A DNA stretch of 64,000 bases from JAPUEK01 sp963815355 (GTDB lineage Bacteria; Pseudomonadota; Alphaproteobacteria; Rhodobacterales; Rhodobacteraceae): contig CAWFGJ010000013.1 of the NCBI GenBank assembly GCA_963815355.1, positions 186,001 through 250,000 of the forward strand, in the 5' to 3' direction. Of this stretch, positions 19,332 through 28,895 are shown piece by piece. Under the pieces are notes generated by a model that saw nothing but the letters and a program-made list of their open reading frames with translations, was not told where the DNA came from and made no database searches. The position numbers were made by a program, and so were the translations under genes. Every line of letters begins with the position of its first letter. Position 1 is the first letter of the stretch.

Positions 19332-19371
19332 TTGCCTCCCAAGGGTGCGTGAAGTTTATTGACTCGTCAAT
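19332..19371 (+). promoter_or_regulatory. Candidate choX promoter with overlapping BetI operator
   Basis: A TTGCCT -35 (19332-19337), a 17-base spacer and a TTTATT -10 (19355-19360) point toward choX. The perfect inverted repeat ATTGAC-TC-GTCAAT (19358-19371) overlaps the -10 and resembles the E. coli BetI box. It lies in the 87-base betI/choX divergent gap, so one operator could control both directions. Confidence 0.6.
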
Positions 19372-19394
19372 CAACAAAAACCCAGGGAGCTACC

Positions 19395-20324
19395 ATGACC
19401 CTTCGTTCCGCACTTCTCGCCTCCGCCGTGGCCTTTGCCTTTGTCGGCACCGCCCACGCAGAAGGTTGTGACAAGATCGTCTTTTCCGATGTCGGCTGGA
19501 CCGACATCACCGCCACGACCGCCGCCACCGCAGTGATCGCCGAGGCACTTGGCTATGAAGCCGAAATCAAATTGCTCTCGGTCCCGGTGACCTACACAGG
19601 GCTGTCGCAGGGCGACATTGATGTGTTCCTCGGCAACTGGATGCCGACGATGGAGGCCGATATCGCCCCCTACCGTGAAGCGAAAACCGTCGACACCATC
19701 CGCACCAACCTTGAAGGCGCGAAGTACACGCTGGCCACCAACGAGGCCGGAACCGCGCTTGGGATCAAGGATTTCAAAGACATTGCCGCGCAAAAAGACG
19801 CGCTCGAAGGCCAGATCTATGGGATCGAGCCGGGCAATGACGGCAACCGCCTGATCATGGACATGATCGCCACTGGCCCGTTCGGGCTGGATGGGTTCGA
19901 GGTGGTTGAATCCTCTGAACAGGGGATGCTCGCTGAGGTCAAAAAGCACGGGGAAGACGGCAAGCCGATCATCTTCCTTGGCTGGGAACCCCACCCGATG
20001 AATGCCAACTTCAAGATGTCATACCTGACCGGCGGTGACGATTACTTTGGCCCGAATTTTGGCGGCGCGACAGTTGCCACAAACACCCGTGCCGGCTATG
20101 CGACTGAGTGTGCCAACACAGGCAAGCTGTTGTCCAACCTCGTTTTCTCGCTCGCGATGGAAAATGAGATCATGGGCGCGATCTTGAACGACGGGACCGA
20201 TGCGGCCGAGGCCGCAAAGACCTGGCTCGCCGCTAATCCCGCCGCTTGGGAGCCGTGGCTGGACGGCGTGACCACCAAAGACGGTGGCGATGCCAAGGCT
20301 GCCGTGGCCGCAGCGCTTCAGTAA
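19395..20324 (+). CDS. choX: Choline ABC transporter, substrate-binding protein
   Basis: A 309-residue periplasmic protein with a signal peptide (residues 1-22, ending GTAHA). The mature region has the OpuAC-type type-II binding fold with aromatic-box residues in SDVGWTDITATTAA and DVFLGNWMPTME, as in Sinorhizobium ChoX. The start at 19395 follows GGGAGC; an upstream in-frame start would place 12 extra residues before the signal peptide. A stable hairpin follows before choW, a common device giving more binding protein than permease. Confidence 0.93.
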   Translation: MTLRSALLASAVAFAFVGTAHAEGCDKIVFSDVGWTDITATTAATAVIAEALGYEAEIKLLSVPVTYTGLSQGDIDVFLGNWMPTMEADIAPYREAKTVDTIRTNLEGAKYTLATNEAGTALGIKDFKDIAAQKDALEGQIYGIEPGNDGNRLIMDMIATGPFGLDGFEVVESSEQGMLAEVKKHGEDGKPIIFLGWEPHPMNANFKMSYLTGGDDYFGPNFGGATVATNTRAGYATECANTGKLLSNLVFSLAMENEIMGAILNDGTDAAEAAKTWLAANPAAWEPWLDGVTTKDGGDAKAAVAAALQ

Positions 20325-20334
20325 CAAACCAAAG

Positions 20335-20359
20335 GGGCGCCCCGGGAACGGAGGCGCCC
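20335..20359 (+). terminator. Intra-operon attenuating hairpin between choX and choW
   Basis: The GGGCGCC (20335-20341) and GGCGCCC (20353-20359) arms form a strong stem without a clear T-tract, sitting 10 bases after the choX stop. It probably protects the choX mRNA or reduces read-through to choWV. Confidence 0.55.
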
Positions 20360-20383
20360 TAATAACTTGACCGGCGGGGATGC

Positions 20384-21217
20384 ATGGACTGGCTTACAGA
20401 TAACAAAATCCCGGTCGGGAAAGCGGCAAAGGCCATTTTTGACTGGATGAACGACAATCTCGGCGGGCTATTCGATGCCATTGCCGCCATCATGGAGCAT
20501 ATGATCGACGCGATCCTATGGCTGCTGCAAACACCGCATCCGCTTGTGATCGTCGCCGTTTTCATGGCGCTGACGTGGTATCTGCAACGCAGCTGGAAGG
20601 TCTGTCTTGGGGTTTTGCTGGGGTTTCTGTTCATTCTGAACCAAGGCTATTGGAAGCCGACGACGGAAAGCCTGACGCTGATCCTGTCTTCTTGCGTGGT
20701 TTGTATGGGGGTTGGCGTGCCCATCGGCATCGCCGCCGCGCACCGTCCCCGGCTTTACCGCGCAATGGTTCCGGTTCTGGACCTGATGCAAACCCTGCCG
20801 ACATTCGTCTATCTCATTCCTGCGATTGTTTTTTTCGGCCTTGGGGCCGTCCCGGGGCTGATCGCCACGGTGATCTTCGTGCTGCCGGCGCCGATCCGGC
20901 TGACCTATCTGGGCGTCTCCACCACGCCCACCGCCCTGCTTGAGGCGGCGACCTCCTTCGGCGCCACGCCTAGACAACGGTTATGGAAGGTAGAACTGCC
21001 CTATGCGTTTCCTCAAATCATGGCCGGGCTGAACCAGACCATCATGCTATCTTTGTCGATGGTTGTGATTGCAGCTCTGGTTGGCGCCAATGGCCTTGGC
21101 GTACCGGTCGTGCGGGCGCTGAATTCGGTCAACACGGCCCTTGGCTTTGAATCCGGTTTCATCATCGTCGTGGTGGCCATCCTGCTGGACCGTATGTTGA
21201 GGGTGACACGAAAATGA
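20384..21217 (+). CDS. choW: Choline ABC transporter, permease
   Basis: A 277-residue inner-membrane permease with about six transmembrane segments. The ABC-coupling EAA loop is visible as EAATSFGATPRQRLWKVELPYAFPQI (about residues 187-212), and PTFVYLIPAIVFFGLG precedes it, as in ProW/OpuAB/ChoW. It imports choline with ChoX and ChoV. Its stop overlaps the choV start by ATGA. Confidence 0.92.
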   Translation: MDWLTDNKIPVGKAAKAIFDWMNDNLGGLFDAIAAIMEHMIDAILWLLQTPHPLVIVAVFMALTWYLQRSWKVCLGVLLGFLFILNQGYWKPTTESLTLILSSCVVCMGVGVPIGIAAAHRPRLYRAMVPVLDLMQTLPTFVYLIPAIVFFGLGAVPGLIATVIFVLPAPIRLTYLGVSTTPTALLEAATSFGATPRQRLWKVELPYAFPQIMAGLNQTIMLSLSMVVIAALVGANGLGVPVVRALNSVNTALGFESGFIIVVVAILLDRMLRVTRK

Positions 21218-22239
21218 TCGCAGTAGAATTCGACCGCGTTTCTATCGTTTTTGGCGACCACCCCGAACGGGCGCTGCCCATGATGGATCAGGGCAAGACC
21301 CGAACAGAGGTGCAGGTTGCAACCGCGCAGGTACTGGGTGTCCACGACTGTTCGTTGACCGTTCAAGAGGGTGAGATCCTCGTGCTGATGGGCTTGTCAG
21401 GCTCGGGGAAGTCGACTTTGCTGCGGGGGGTGAACGCGCTGAACCCTGTTGTCCGCGGCGAAGTTCGCGTCTCGGATGGCGAAAAGATGGTGTCCGTCAC
21501 AAAGGCCGATCCCGAAACCTTGCGCAATCTGCGGCTTAACCGGATTTCAATGGTGTTTCAGCAGTTTGGCCTGCTGCCTTGGAGGTCGGTGCGTGAGAAC
21601 GTGGGGCTTGGTCTGGAATTGGCAGGCATATCGGCTGAGGCGCGCAAGGGACCGGTGGACGAACAACTTGCGCTGGTGAACCTGAGCCAATGGGCCGAAC
21701 GGCGCGTCGGCGACCTGTCCGGCGGGATGCAACAGCGAGTCGGTCTGGCGCGGGCCTTTGTCACGCAGGCACCCATTCTGCTGATGGATGAGCCGTTCTC
21801 GGCCCTTGATCCGCTAATCCGTTCCAAGCTTCAAGATGAATTGCTCGATCTGCAAGCGCGTCTGAAAAAGACCATCATTTTCGTCAGTCACGACCTCGAT
21901 GAGGCGTTCAAGATCGGCAACCGCATCGCGCTGATGGAAGGCGGGCGCATCGTGCAATGCGGCACCGCCCGCGAGATCATCGCCAACCCTGTCAGCGAGT
22001 ATGTTGCGGAATTCGTAGCCCATATGAACCCCCTGGGCGTGCTGACCGCGCGCGACGTAATGGAAGAGGGCGAGGCGAGTGCCGAGGCACTCAGCCTAGG
22101 CATAGACGTCCCCGTGCGCGAGATCATGGCGATGATGAGCGCAGGCGCATCGGAGTTTGCGGTGACAGACCAAGGCCGCAAACTCGGTGTGATACGCACC
22201 CCCGGCCTTTTGGCCAAACTGATCGACCCGCGGGCCTGA
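21214..22239 (+). CDS. choV: Choline ABC transporter, ATP-binding protein
   Basis: A 341-residue ATPase of ProV/ChoV type. Walker A is GLSGSGKST (about residue 61), the signature is LSGGMQQRVGLARA, and Walker B ILLMDEPFSALDP comes next, followed by the SHDLDEA switch. The family-specific N-terminal insert FGDHPERALPMMDQGKTR is present. The C-terminal 70 residues hold one CBS-like regulatory unit (PVREIMAMM, FAVTDQGRKLGVI), shorter than the two CBS domains of ProV. It couples to ChoW. Confidence 0.93.
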   Translation: MIAVEFDRVSIVFGDHPERALPMMDQGKTRTEVQVATAQVLGVHDCSLTVQEGEILVLMGLSGSGKSTLLRGVNALNPVVRGEVRVSDGEKMVSVTKADPETLRNLRLNRISMVFQQFGLLPWRSVRENVGLGLELAGISAEARKGPVDEQLALVNLSQWAERRVGDLSGGMQQRVGLARAFVTQAPILLMDEPFSALDPLIRSKLQDELLDLQARLKKTIIFVSHDLDEAFKIGNRIALMEGGRIVQCGTAREIIANPVSEYVAEFVAHMNPLGVLTARDVMEEGEASAEALSLGIDVPVREIMAMMSAGASEFAVTDQGRKLGVIRTPGLLAKLIDPRA

Positions 22240-22241
22240 AT

Positions 22242-22263
22242 GGGATGGGCGCGCGCCCATCCC
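22242..22263. terminator. Bidirectional hairpin between choV and topA
   Basis: A perfect 9-base stem GGGATGGGC/GCCCATCCC with loop GCGC, located between the convergent stops of choV (22239) and topA (22270). There is no long T-tract on either side. Confidence 0.55.
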
Positions 22264-22269
22264 CGCGCA

Positions 22270-24882
22270 TTACCCCTCTGCGGCCTTTTTAACCGCGGGC
22301 TTCTTCGCTGCCGGCTTTTTTGTGGCCGTTTTCGCTGCAGCTTTTTTCGGGGCCGCTTTCTTTGCCGCTGGTTTGCCGTCTACGGCCTTGACGACCGCCT
22401 TCTTGGGCGCGGCCTTCTTGCCAGACTTGCCCGCCTTTTCGGCCACCAAAGCCAGAGCCTCTTCCAGCGTTACGGCCTCTGGCTCCATACCCTTAGGTAA
22501 AGTCGCGTTGATTTTGGCCCATTTAACGTAGGGTCCATATTTGCCCGGCATCACTTGTACAGGGCCGCCGTCCGGGTGCTCTCCCAACTCGCGCAGCGGT
22601 TCAACCGCCGCCGTGCTGCGGCCACGCGTCGCTTTTTGCGCCAAGACTTCGACGGCACGGTTCATGCCGATGGTGAACACTTCTTCTACGTCCGGAATAT
22701 TAGCGTAGACCGAGCCATGTTTCACATAGGGACCAAACCGCCCGATTGCCGCCTCAACTGGCAGATTATCTGTAGGGTGCAAGCCGATCTGGCGCGGCAG
22801 GGACAACAGATCGATCGCGCGTTCCAGCGTCAGGCTGTCGGGGCCCCAGCCTTTCGGCAAACTGGCCCGCGGCGGTTTGGGCATCTCTTCGGTGACCTCG
22901 CCTTTCTGGACATAGGGGCCGAAACGCCCGGCACGCAAACTGATCGGCTGGCCGTCCTGCTCACCCAGAATACGGCCATCGACCGAGCCACCCTCTTCCC
23001 CGCCCGAAATCGGTCGGGTGTAGCGGCATTCCGGATAGTTCCCGCAACCGATAAAAGCCCCACCAGAGCGGGCCGTTTTCAGATGCAACCGACCCGCACC
23101 ACAGGTCGGGCAAATGCGCGGGTCAGAGCCGTCGGCCCGCAACGGGTAGAGGTGTGGCGCAAGAAATTCGTCGATCTTGTCCAGAACCTCCGAGATCCGC
23201 AGATCCGCCGTCTCTGCAATGGCTGCCGAGAAATCGCGCCAGAACCGCGCCAGCACATCCTTGTAGGCGCGCTCACCGGCAGAGACATCATCAAGCTGGC
23301 TTTCCAAATCGGCCGTGAAATCATACTCGACATATCGGCGGAAAAAGTTTGTCAGAAAAGCTGTGACCAGCCGGCCCTTGTCTTCAGGGAACAAACGGTT
23401 CTTGTCTTTGCGCACATACTCCCGGTCCTGAATCGTTGTCAAAACAGACGCATAGGTGGACGGACGGCCGATCCCCAACTCTTCCATGCGCTTTACGAGT
23501 GTCGCTTCGGTATAACGCGGCGGAGGTTGGGTGAAATGCTGATCGGGGTTCACAGACTTCTTGTCTGCGGCCTCCCCCACCGTGATTTGCGGCAAGCGGC
23601 CTTCATCATCGGCCTCTTCGTCCCTGCCCTCATCATAGACCTTGAGGAAGCCGTCAAACAGCACGACTTGACCATTCGCCCGCAGCACGACCTGAGAATC
23701 CGCCGAAGCAAGATCAACCACCGTCCGCTCCATCCGAGCGGCCGACATCTGGCTGGCGATGGTTCGTTTCCAAATCAGGTCATACAGTTTGGCCTGATCG
23801 CTTTCCGAAAAACGCATCGAATCCGGGGCCGCGGCCATGTCGGTCGGACGGATACATTCGTGGGCTTCTTGCGCGTTCTTGGCCTTGTTTTTGTACATGC
23901 GCGGAGACTCAGGGACATAGGCCTCGCCAAAGCGTCGCTTGATTTCGTCGCGTGTTGCCATGACTGCCTCTGGGGCCATGTCGATTCCGTCGGTTCGCAT
24001 GTAGGTAATGTGCCCAGCTTCATAAAGCCGCTGAGCCGCAGACATGCAAACCTTTGCACCCATCCCATATTTCCGGCTTGCTTCTTGTTGAAGCGTCGAG
24101 GTCATAAAGGGCGGATAGGGATTACGACTGGCAGGCTTGGCTTCGACCGATTGCACAGTCAAAGCGCGAGAAGTGACAGCGTGCACCGCCAATTCGGCCG
24201 CCTCGGCAGTAGGAATATCGAATTTCTGCAATTTCTTGCCGCCAAGAATCGAGAGCTGCGCCTCATATTCCTGGCCACGCGGCGTGGTCAGCACGGCCTT
24301 GACCGTCCAGTATTCCTGCGCGCGAAATGCCTCGATTTCCATCTCGCGCTCAACGATCAGACGCAAGCAAACCGATTGCACGCGCCCTGCCGAACGCGCA
24401 CCCGGCAATTTGCGCCACAGCACCGGGGACAAGGTAAATCCGACGAGATAATCCAATGCGCGACGGGCCAGATAGGCCTCTACCAGTGGCGTGTCGATTT
24501 GCCGGGGGTTCTTCATCGCCTCAGTCACCGCATCGCGGGTGATTGCGTTAAAGGTAACGCGGCTGACCTTCTTTCCCTTCTTCAGGCTTGACGCCAAAGC
24601 CTCTTGCAAATGCCACGAAATCGCCTCCCCTTCGCGGTCCGGGTCAGTCGCGAGGATGAGTTCATCATCGGTCTTCAGCGCCTCTACAATGGCCTTGATA
24701 TGCTTGCGACTGTCTGCCGCAACCTCCCAAGTCATGGCAAAATCGTGTTCCGTATCGACCGAACCATCCTTGGGGGGCAGGTCGCGAACATGGCCGTACG
24801 AGGCGAGAACCGTATAGTTGGAACCCAAATATTTGTTGATTGTCTTGGCCTTGGCAGGAGATTCTACAACGACGACTGGCAT
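22270..24882 (-). CDS. topA: DNA topoisomerase I
   Basis: An 870-residue type IA topoisomerase. The TOPRIM domain starts VVVVESPAKAKTINKYLG, with the acidic ATDPDREGEAISWHL (about residues 111-125). The catalytic Tyr is in GHITYMRTDG (about residue 300). One four-Cys zinc finger is present (CPTCGAGRLHL...FIGCGNYPEC, about 590-620), followed by TopoI repeats. The last 60 residues are a Lys/Ala-rich tail of repeated AKKAAPKK units, expected to bind DNA or RNA polymerase. It relaxes negative supercoils. Confidence 0.97.
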   Translation of the reverse strand: MPVVVVESPAKAKTINKYLGSNYTVLASYGHVRDLPPKDGSVDTEHDFAMTWEVAADSRKHIKAIVEALKTDDELILATDPDREGEAISWHLQEALASSLKKGKKVSRVTFNAITRDAVTEAMKNPRQIDTPLVEAYLARRALDYLVGFTLSPVLWRKLPGARSAGRVQSVCLRLIVEREMEIEAFRAQEYWTVKAVLTTPRGQEYEAQLSILGGKKLQKFDIPTAEAAELAVHAVTSRALTVQSVEAKPASRNPYPPFMTSTLQQEASRKYGMGAKVCMSAAQRLYEAGHITYMRTDGIDMAPEAVMATRDEIKRRFGEAYVPESPRMYKNKAKNAQEAHECIRPTDMAAAPDSMRFSESDQAKLYDLIWKRTIASQMSAARMERTVVDLASADSQVVLRANGQVVLFDGFLKVYDEGRDEEADDEGRLPQITVGEAADKKSVNPDQHFTQPPPRYTEATLVKRMEELGIGRPSTYASVLTTIQDREYVRKDKNRLFPEDKGRLVTAFLTNFFRRYVEYDFTADLESQLDDVSAGERAYKDVLARFWRDFSAAIAETADLRISEVLDKIDEFLAPHLYPLRADGSDPRICPTCGAGRLHLKTARSGGAFIGCGNYPECRYTRPISGGEEGGSVDGRILGEQDGQPISLRAGRFGPYVQKGEVTEEMPKPPRASLPKGWGPDSLTLERAIDLLSLPRQIGLHPTDNLPVEAAIGRFGPYVKHGSVYANIPDVEEVFTIGMNRAVEVLAQKATRGRSTAAVEPLRELGEHPDGGPVQVMPGKYGPYVKWAKINATLPKGMEPEAVTLEEALALVAEKAGKSGKKAAPKKAVVKAVDGKPAAKKAAPKKAAAKTATKKPAAKKPAVKKAAEG

Positions 24883-25013
24883 GAATATCCTTTGGTTCCA
24901 CTAAGCCCGAACAGCGCGGCAAGATGTGGGAGGAATGCCCAACTTGTCAATGGAGGCTGGTCTGACTGGCGCGAAAGCTGCGCTAACGCGCCCGAAATCC
25001 CACCTTTGCCGCA

Positions 25014-26171
25014 CTAATCAAGCCGTGAAAGTAGCCCTCCGGGTTGCCGCAATATCCGTCCCTCCAGCTCCAAAGTGATCAATGCTGGCGCAAGTTGCGA
25101 CGGCGGCATGGCCAGGTCGCGGACAAGTTGATCCTCGGCCAAGGGGCTTGGACCAAGACGGGCGAGGATAGACCCGTGGATCGCCGCAATGTCGACCAAG
25201 GGGCGACGCGCAGGCACGGGGCCGGGTAGCGGCGGTGCTGCGGGCTCAGGCGCGGCTTTTAGCGCCACGGCGTCGAGTTTGGCCGTCGGAAGGTTCAGCG
25301 CTTCGAGCACATCCTGCGGCCCGCGCACCAATGTGGCACCATCTCGTAGGAGCATGTTACAGCCCGCGGCCCTGGCATCAAATGGGTGCCCGGGAACTGC
25401 CATGACGTCCCTTCCCTGATCTGCAGCGGCGCGCGCGGTCAGCAAGCTGCCGGAGCGGGCGGCGGCCTCAACCACCACCACGCCGCGCGACAGACCTGAG
25501 ACGATCCGGTTGCGCATCGGAAAGTGCCGCGCCATCGGTTGCATCCCGATCGGCATTTCCGAAACCAAGCACCCTGCTCTGGCAATCTCTGCCGCCAAGG
25601 CAGCATTTTCGTCGGGGTAGATGACATCCACGCCACCCGCCATTACCGCAATCGTCCCCGTCGGCAGAGCGCCGCGATGTGCTTCGCTATCAATGCCGCG
25701 CGCCATTCCTGAAACAACGACCTGCCCGGCTGCACCTAACCCCTCTGCCAAGCGGCGCGTCATGCGCTGGCCAAGTGACGAAGCATTGCGCGCGCCCACC
25801 AAAGCCACCATCGGGCGCGACAGCAGCGAAATATCGCCAAGTGCCCATATGACTGGCGGCGCGTCGGGAATATCCATCAAGGCGACAGGATATCCGCCCC
25901 CTCCCCAATACAATGGCACCGCCCCCAAAGCCCTTCCCTGTCCTAACTCATGTTTGGCGACCTCAACCGGGCAGGGCGTGTAATTGTCCACACCTGCCGC
26001 ACGGCCAATTTCGGGCAGCGCCGCCAGAGCCTCGCCAACGGAACCGTGTTCGGCCAACAGCCGATGAAAAGTCACGGGCCCTACCCTTCTGGAACGGATC
26101 AAACGAAGCCATTCCACTATATCTTCACCGCCGGCAAAGGGGCGGGGATTCGGTTTCCGACTCAGCGCCAT
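25014..26171 (-). CDS. dprA: DNA-processing protein DprA/Smf
   Basis: A 385-residue protein. An N-terminal SAM-like helical region (VEWLRLIRSRRVGPVTFHRLL) is followed by the Rossmann DprA core with VALVGARNASSLGQ, VVSGMARGIDSEAH and IVSGLSRGVVVVEAAARSGSL. The C-terminal 60 residues form a winged-helix domain (LGPSPLAEDQLVRDLAMPPSQL). DprA loads RecA on incoming single-stranded DNA and in Rhodobacter is required for gene-transfer-agent DNA uptake. It lies 131 bases from topA on the same strand. Confidence 0.93.
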   Translation of the reverse strand: MALSRKPNPRPFAGGEDIVEWLRLIRSRRVGPVTFHRLLAEHGSVGEALAALPEIGRAAGVDNYTPCPVEVAKHELGQGRALGAVPLYWGGGGYPVALMDIPDAPPVIWALGDISLLSRPMVALVGARNASSLGQRMTRRLAEGLGAAGQVVVSGMARGIDSEAHRGALPTGTIAVMAGGVDVIYPDENAALAAEIARAGCLVSEMPIGMQPMARHFPMRNRIVSGLSRGVVVVEAAARSGSLLTARAAADQGRDVMAVPGHPFDARAAGCNMLLRDGATLVRGPQDVLEALNLPTAKLDAVALKAAPEPAAPPLPGPVPARRPLVDIAAIHGSILARLGPSPLAEDQLVRDLAMPPSQLAPALITLELEGRILRQPGGLLSRLD

Positions 26172-26307
26172 TGGGCAGCTCCGGCTTCTGTGTTTGACGC
26201 AGGATGTGTTAGGAAGGTTAACGGGGCATGAATCGTTCTGGATTTCGGTTTTGTGCCGCCGGTTTTTTCATCCTGCCCTCCACAGGCAGTTGAAGGTCTC
26301 CCAAAAG

Positions 26308-26317
26308 TTTGATCAAA
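26308..26317. promoter_or_regulatory. Palindrome in the gabT promoter region
   Basis: The perfect 10-base palindrome TTTGATCAAA lies 61 bases before the gabT start in the 207-base dprA/gabT divergent gap. It could be an operator; the cognate regulator is unknown. The rest of the gap shows no gene. Confidence 0.3.
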
Positions 26318-26378
26318 TATCGGCAGATTGCGCCTTCGCCACACTCTCCGAAATCAGGCGCCCCTGAAGGATACGAAC

Positions 26379-27656
26379 ATGAAAAACGCAGATGTCGCAC
26401 TTCGCCGTGATCAGGCCATTTCCCGGGGTGTCGGAGTGCAAACGCAGATCTATGTGGATCGGGCGCTGAATTCAGAAGTTTGGGACATCGAAGGCAATCG
26501 GTATATCGACTTTGCCGCAGGCATCGCAGTGGTGAACACGGGCCATTGCCACCCGAAAGTGATGGCAGCCGTTTCGCGCCAGTTGTCGAAATTCACCCAT
26601 ACCTGCCATCAGGTGCTGCCCTACGAAAACTATGTCCACTTGGCTGAGCGTCTGAATGCTGCGGTTCCGGGGGACTGGGCCAAGAAAACGGTGTTTGTGA
26701 CCACCGGCGCCGAGGCTGTAGAGAATGCAATCAAAGTGGCGCGTATTGCGACCGGGCGCTCTGCAATCATTGCATTCGGCGGGGCGTTCCACGGCCGTAC
26801 TTTCCTTGGCATGTCTCTGACGGGCAAGGTGGACCCCTACAAAAAAGGCTTCGGCGCGATGATGCCCGATGTCTACCACATCCCCTTCCCGCAAGAAGTT
26901 CACGGTATAACCACCGAAGAAGCGATGGCAGGCCTTACCAAGCTGTTCAAAGCCGACCTCGACCCGACCCGGGTGGCAGCGATCATCTTTGAGCCTGTCC
27001 AGGGTGAAGGCGGCTTCTATCCCGCACCGAAGGAACTGGTTCGCGCTATCCGCAAGCTGTGCGATGAGCATGGAATTGTGATGATTGCAGATGAGGTTCA
27101 GACCGGCTTTGCGCGCACTGGCACGCTTTTTGCGATGGAAGGCTATGGCGTCGCCGCGGATATCACCACGATGGCCAAAGGTCTGGCGGGCGGCTTGCCT
27201 CTGGCAGCGCTGACGGGCAAAGCCAGCCTGATGGACGCGGCCCATCCCGGTGGCCTTGGTGGAACCTATGGCGGCAACCCCTTGGGGATTGCCGCAGCCA
27301 ATGCCGTTCTCGATGTGATCGAAGAAGAAGACCTGTGCGCGCGGGCCAATGAGCTTGGCGGTCGGTTGAAGCAACGGCTGGAGGCAATCCGTTCGGTCAC
27401 GCCAGAAATTTGTGACATTCGTGGACCGGGCTTCATGGTGGCCGTCGAATTCGCCAACCCGAAAGACCACGCCCCGGATGCAGGCTTTACCAATCGGGTG
27501 AAAAACGAGGCTCAAAAACGCGGTCTGATCCTGCTGACATGTGGTGTTTACGGCAACGTCGTGCGCTTCCTTGCGCCCATCACCATTCCGGACGCGCATT
27601 TTGCCGAAGCTATGAATATTCTGGAAGCGTCAGTCGCCGCTGCGCGCGCATCATAA
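26379..27656 (+). CDS. gabT: 4-aminobutyrate aminotransferase
   Basis: A 425-residue class-III PLP aminotransferase. Motifs in order: YIDFAAGIAVVNTGHCHP, VTTGAEAVENAIKVAR, FEPVQGEGGFYPAP, ADEVQTGFARTG, and the PLP-binding Lys in TTMAKGLAGGLPLAA (about residue 268). These fit GabT, converting 4-aminobutyrate and 2-oxoglutarate to succinate semialdehyde and glutamate; related omega-aminotransferases cannot be excluded. The start follows AAGGA. The usual partner gabD is not adjacent. Confidence 0.9.
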   Translation: MKNADVALRRDQAISRGVGVQTQIYVDRALNSEVWDIEGNRYIDFAAGIAVVNTGHCHPKVMAAVSRQLSKFTHTCHQVLPYENYVHLAERLNAAVPGDWAKKTVFVTTGAEAVENAIKVARIATGRSAIIAFGGAFHGRTFLGMSLTGKVDPYKKGFGAMMPDVYHIPFPQEVHGITTEEAMAGLTKLFKADLDPTRVAAIIFEPVQGEGGFYPAPKELVRAIRKLCDEHGIVMIADEVQTGFARTGTLFAMEGYGVAADITTMAKGLAGGLPLAALTGKASLMDAAHPGGLGGTYGGNPLGIAAANAVLDVIEEEDLCARANELGGRLKQRLEAIRSVTPEICDIRGPGFMVAVEFANPKDHAPDAGFTNRVKNEAQKRGLILLTCGVYGNVVRFLAPITIPDAHFAEAMNILEASVAAARAS

Positions 27657-27661
27657 CGCTT

Positions 27662-27690
27662 TGCGGGTTGGCGCAAAACGCCAACCCGCA
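27662..27690 (+). terminator. Hairpin after gabT
   Basis: A perfect 12-base stem (TGCGGGTTGGCG with CGCCAACCCGCA) and a CAAAA loop begin six bases after the gabT stop. The T-tract is missing, but the stem strength suggests termination or 3' end protection. Confidence 0.65.
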
Positions 27691-27748
27691 ACCGCGCGCT
27701 GACAATAGACGCTTGACGCCTTCGCTCCTTTCTTAAGGCAGGAATCTA

Positions 27749-28895
27749 ATGGCCGGATATTTGTCAGAGACAACCGAAGCAGGAAAGCTCGATATCCTGC
27801 AACGGGTTAACCTTGTTGTCAGCCATGGGGGGCCCGGGCCTTGGCGGCAGGCGCTCAGTCTTGCGCTTTTGGTGTTCGGAAAATCGGGCATCACCTTGGA
27901 TGAATACTTCAGCTATGGGATGTGGCGCAAAACGCTTGACCCAAAGTTCCGTAAAGAGTTTCTGCCGAACGCACAGTTCATGGCATACAACGGCGCACTG
28001 GAAATGCCCTCTCTGGGAATGGACTTTGACCTTACCCTCGACAAACTGGCCACTGAGCGGCTTTTGGTTGAGGCTGGCTTGCCGACTGTGCGCACTCTCG
28101 CCGCTTATGGGCCAGAACCGGGGCTAAAAGATGTGGTGCATCTGCCGACATGGCAGGCGGTTTCTGGATGGCTTGGCACGCCGGGCCATCTGCCTGCGTT
28201 TGGCAAACCCCGAGCAGAATTCTTTTGCGCGCGGTTCGGCGGCGATGTCTGGCCTGTCAGACAAACCCGGACACCTGCGTTTCCTGAATGGAAAAGAGGT
28301 GCCAATTGATGGCCTCGCAACAGAAATCGCGTCGGACTGGCAAACCGGTTATTTGTTTCAACCGTTCTATCATTGCCACCCTGATTTGCGCCGCCATGTC
28401 GGCGAAGCAATGGCCTCTGTCCGCATCGTCACCCTTCAAACTGCGACAGGGGTGGAGCCTTTTTACGCCGTTCTGCGCATCCCCGCGAAACGGGCGATGC
28501 ATGATGGGGATGCTTTTGGCACGCGGATCTGGGGGCTGATTGATCTGGCGAGCGGCACGATCACCAAACTTAGGAACCTGCGCGATCCGGTGACAGCGGA
28601 TGTGACCCATTGGCTGAACCCAGATGAGCCACTCTTGGGATTTACGATGCCGCATTGGCAGGCGGCCATGAAGGCCGTCATTGCCGCACACGCCCTATAC
28701 CCCGGCCATGGCCTGATCGGCTGGGATGTTTTTCTGACAGACCAAGGCGCTTTGATTAATGAGGCCAATGGTCGCCCCGGTCACGTCTACCAAGCCGCTG
28801 CAGCCCGTGGCCTGCGCAATGCGGATATGGAACCAATCTATGCCCGCGCGTTGGCGCATGCCCAGGCCGTCAACGCTGCGGCGGCCAAGCGCTGA
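27749..28895 (+). pseudogene. ATP-grasp family protein broken by a +1 frameshift
   Basis: The first part reads from ATG 27749 (ribosome site AGGCAGGA) in one frame. The homologous continuation, SFARGSAAMSGLSDKPG to the stop at 28895, is in the next frame. Removing one C from the CCCC run at 28208-28211 joins them as FGKPEQNSFARG and restores 381 residues. The C-terminal half has the sugar-transfer-associated ATP-grasp look, with GLIGWDVFLTDQGALINEANGRPG carrying metal and ATP ligands. It may be a young pseudogene, a sequencing error in a homopolymer, or a slippage-controlled gene. It stands between gabT and bioM. Confidence 0.75.

Noticed and set aside
26200..26225. TTAG and TTAAC elements upstream of dprA that could suggest CtrA control
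   Set aside because: The spacing does not fit TTAA-N7-TTAA, and the second half only partly matches.
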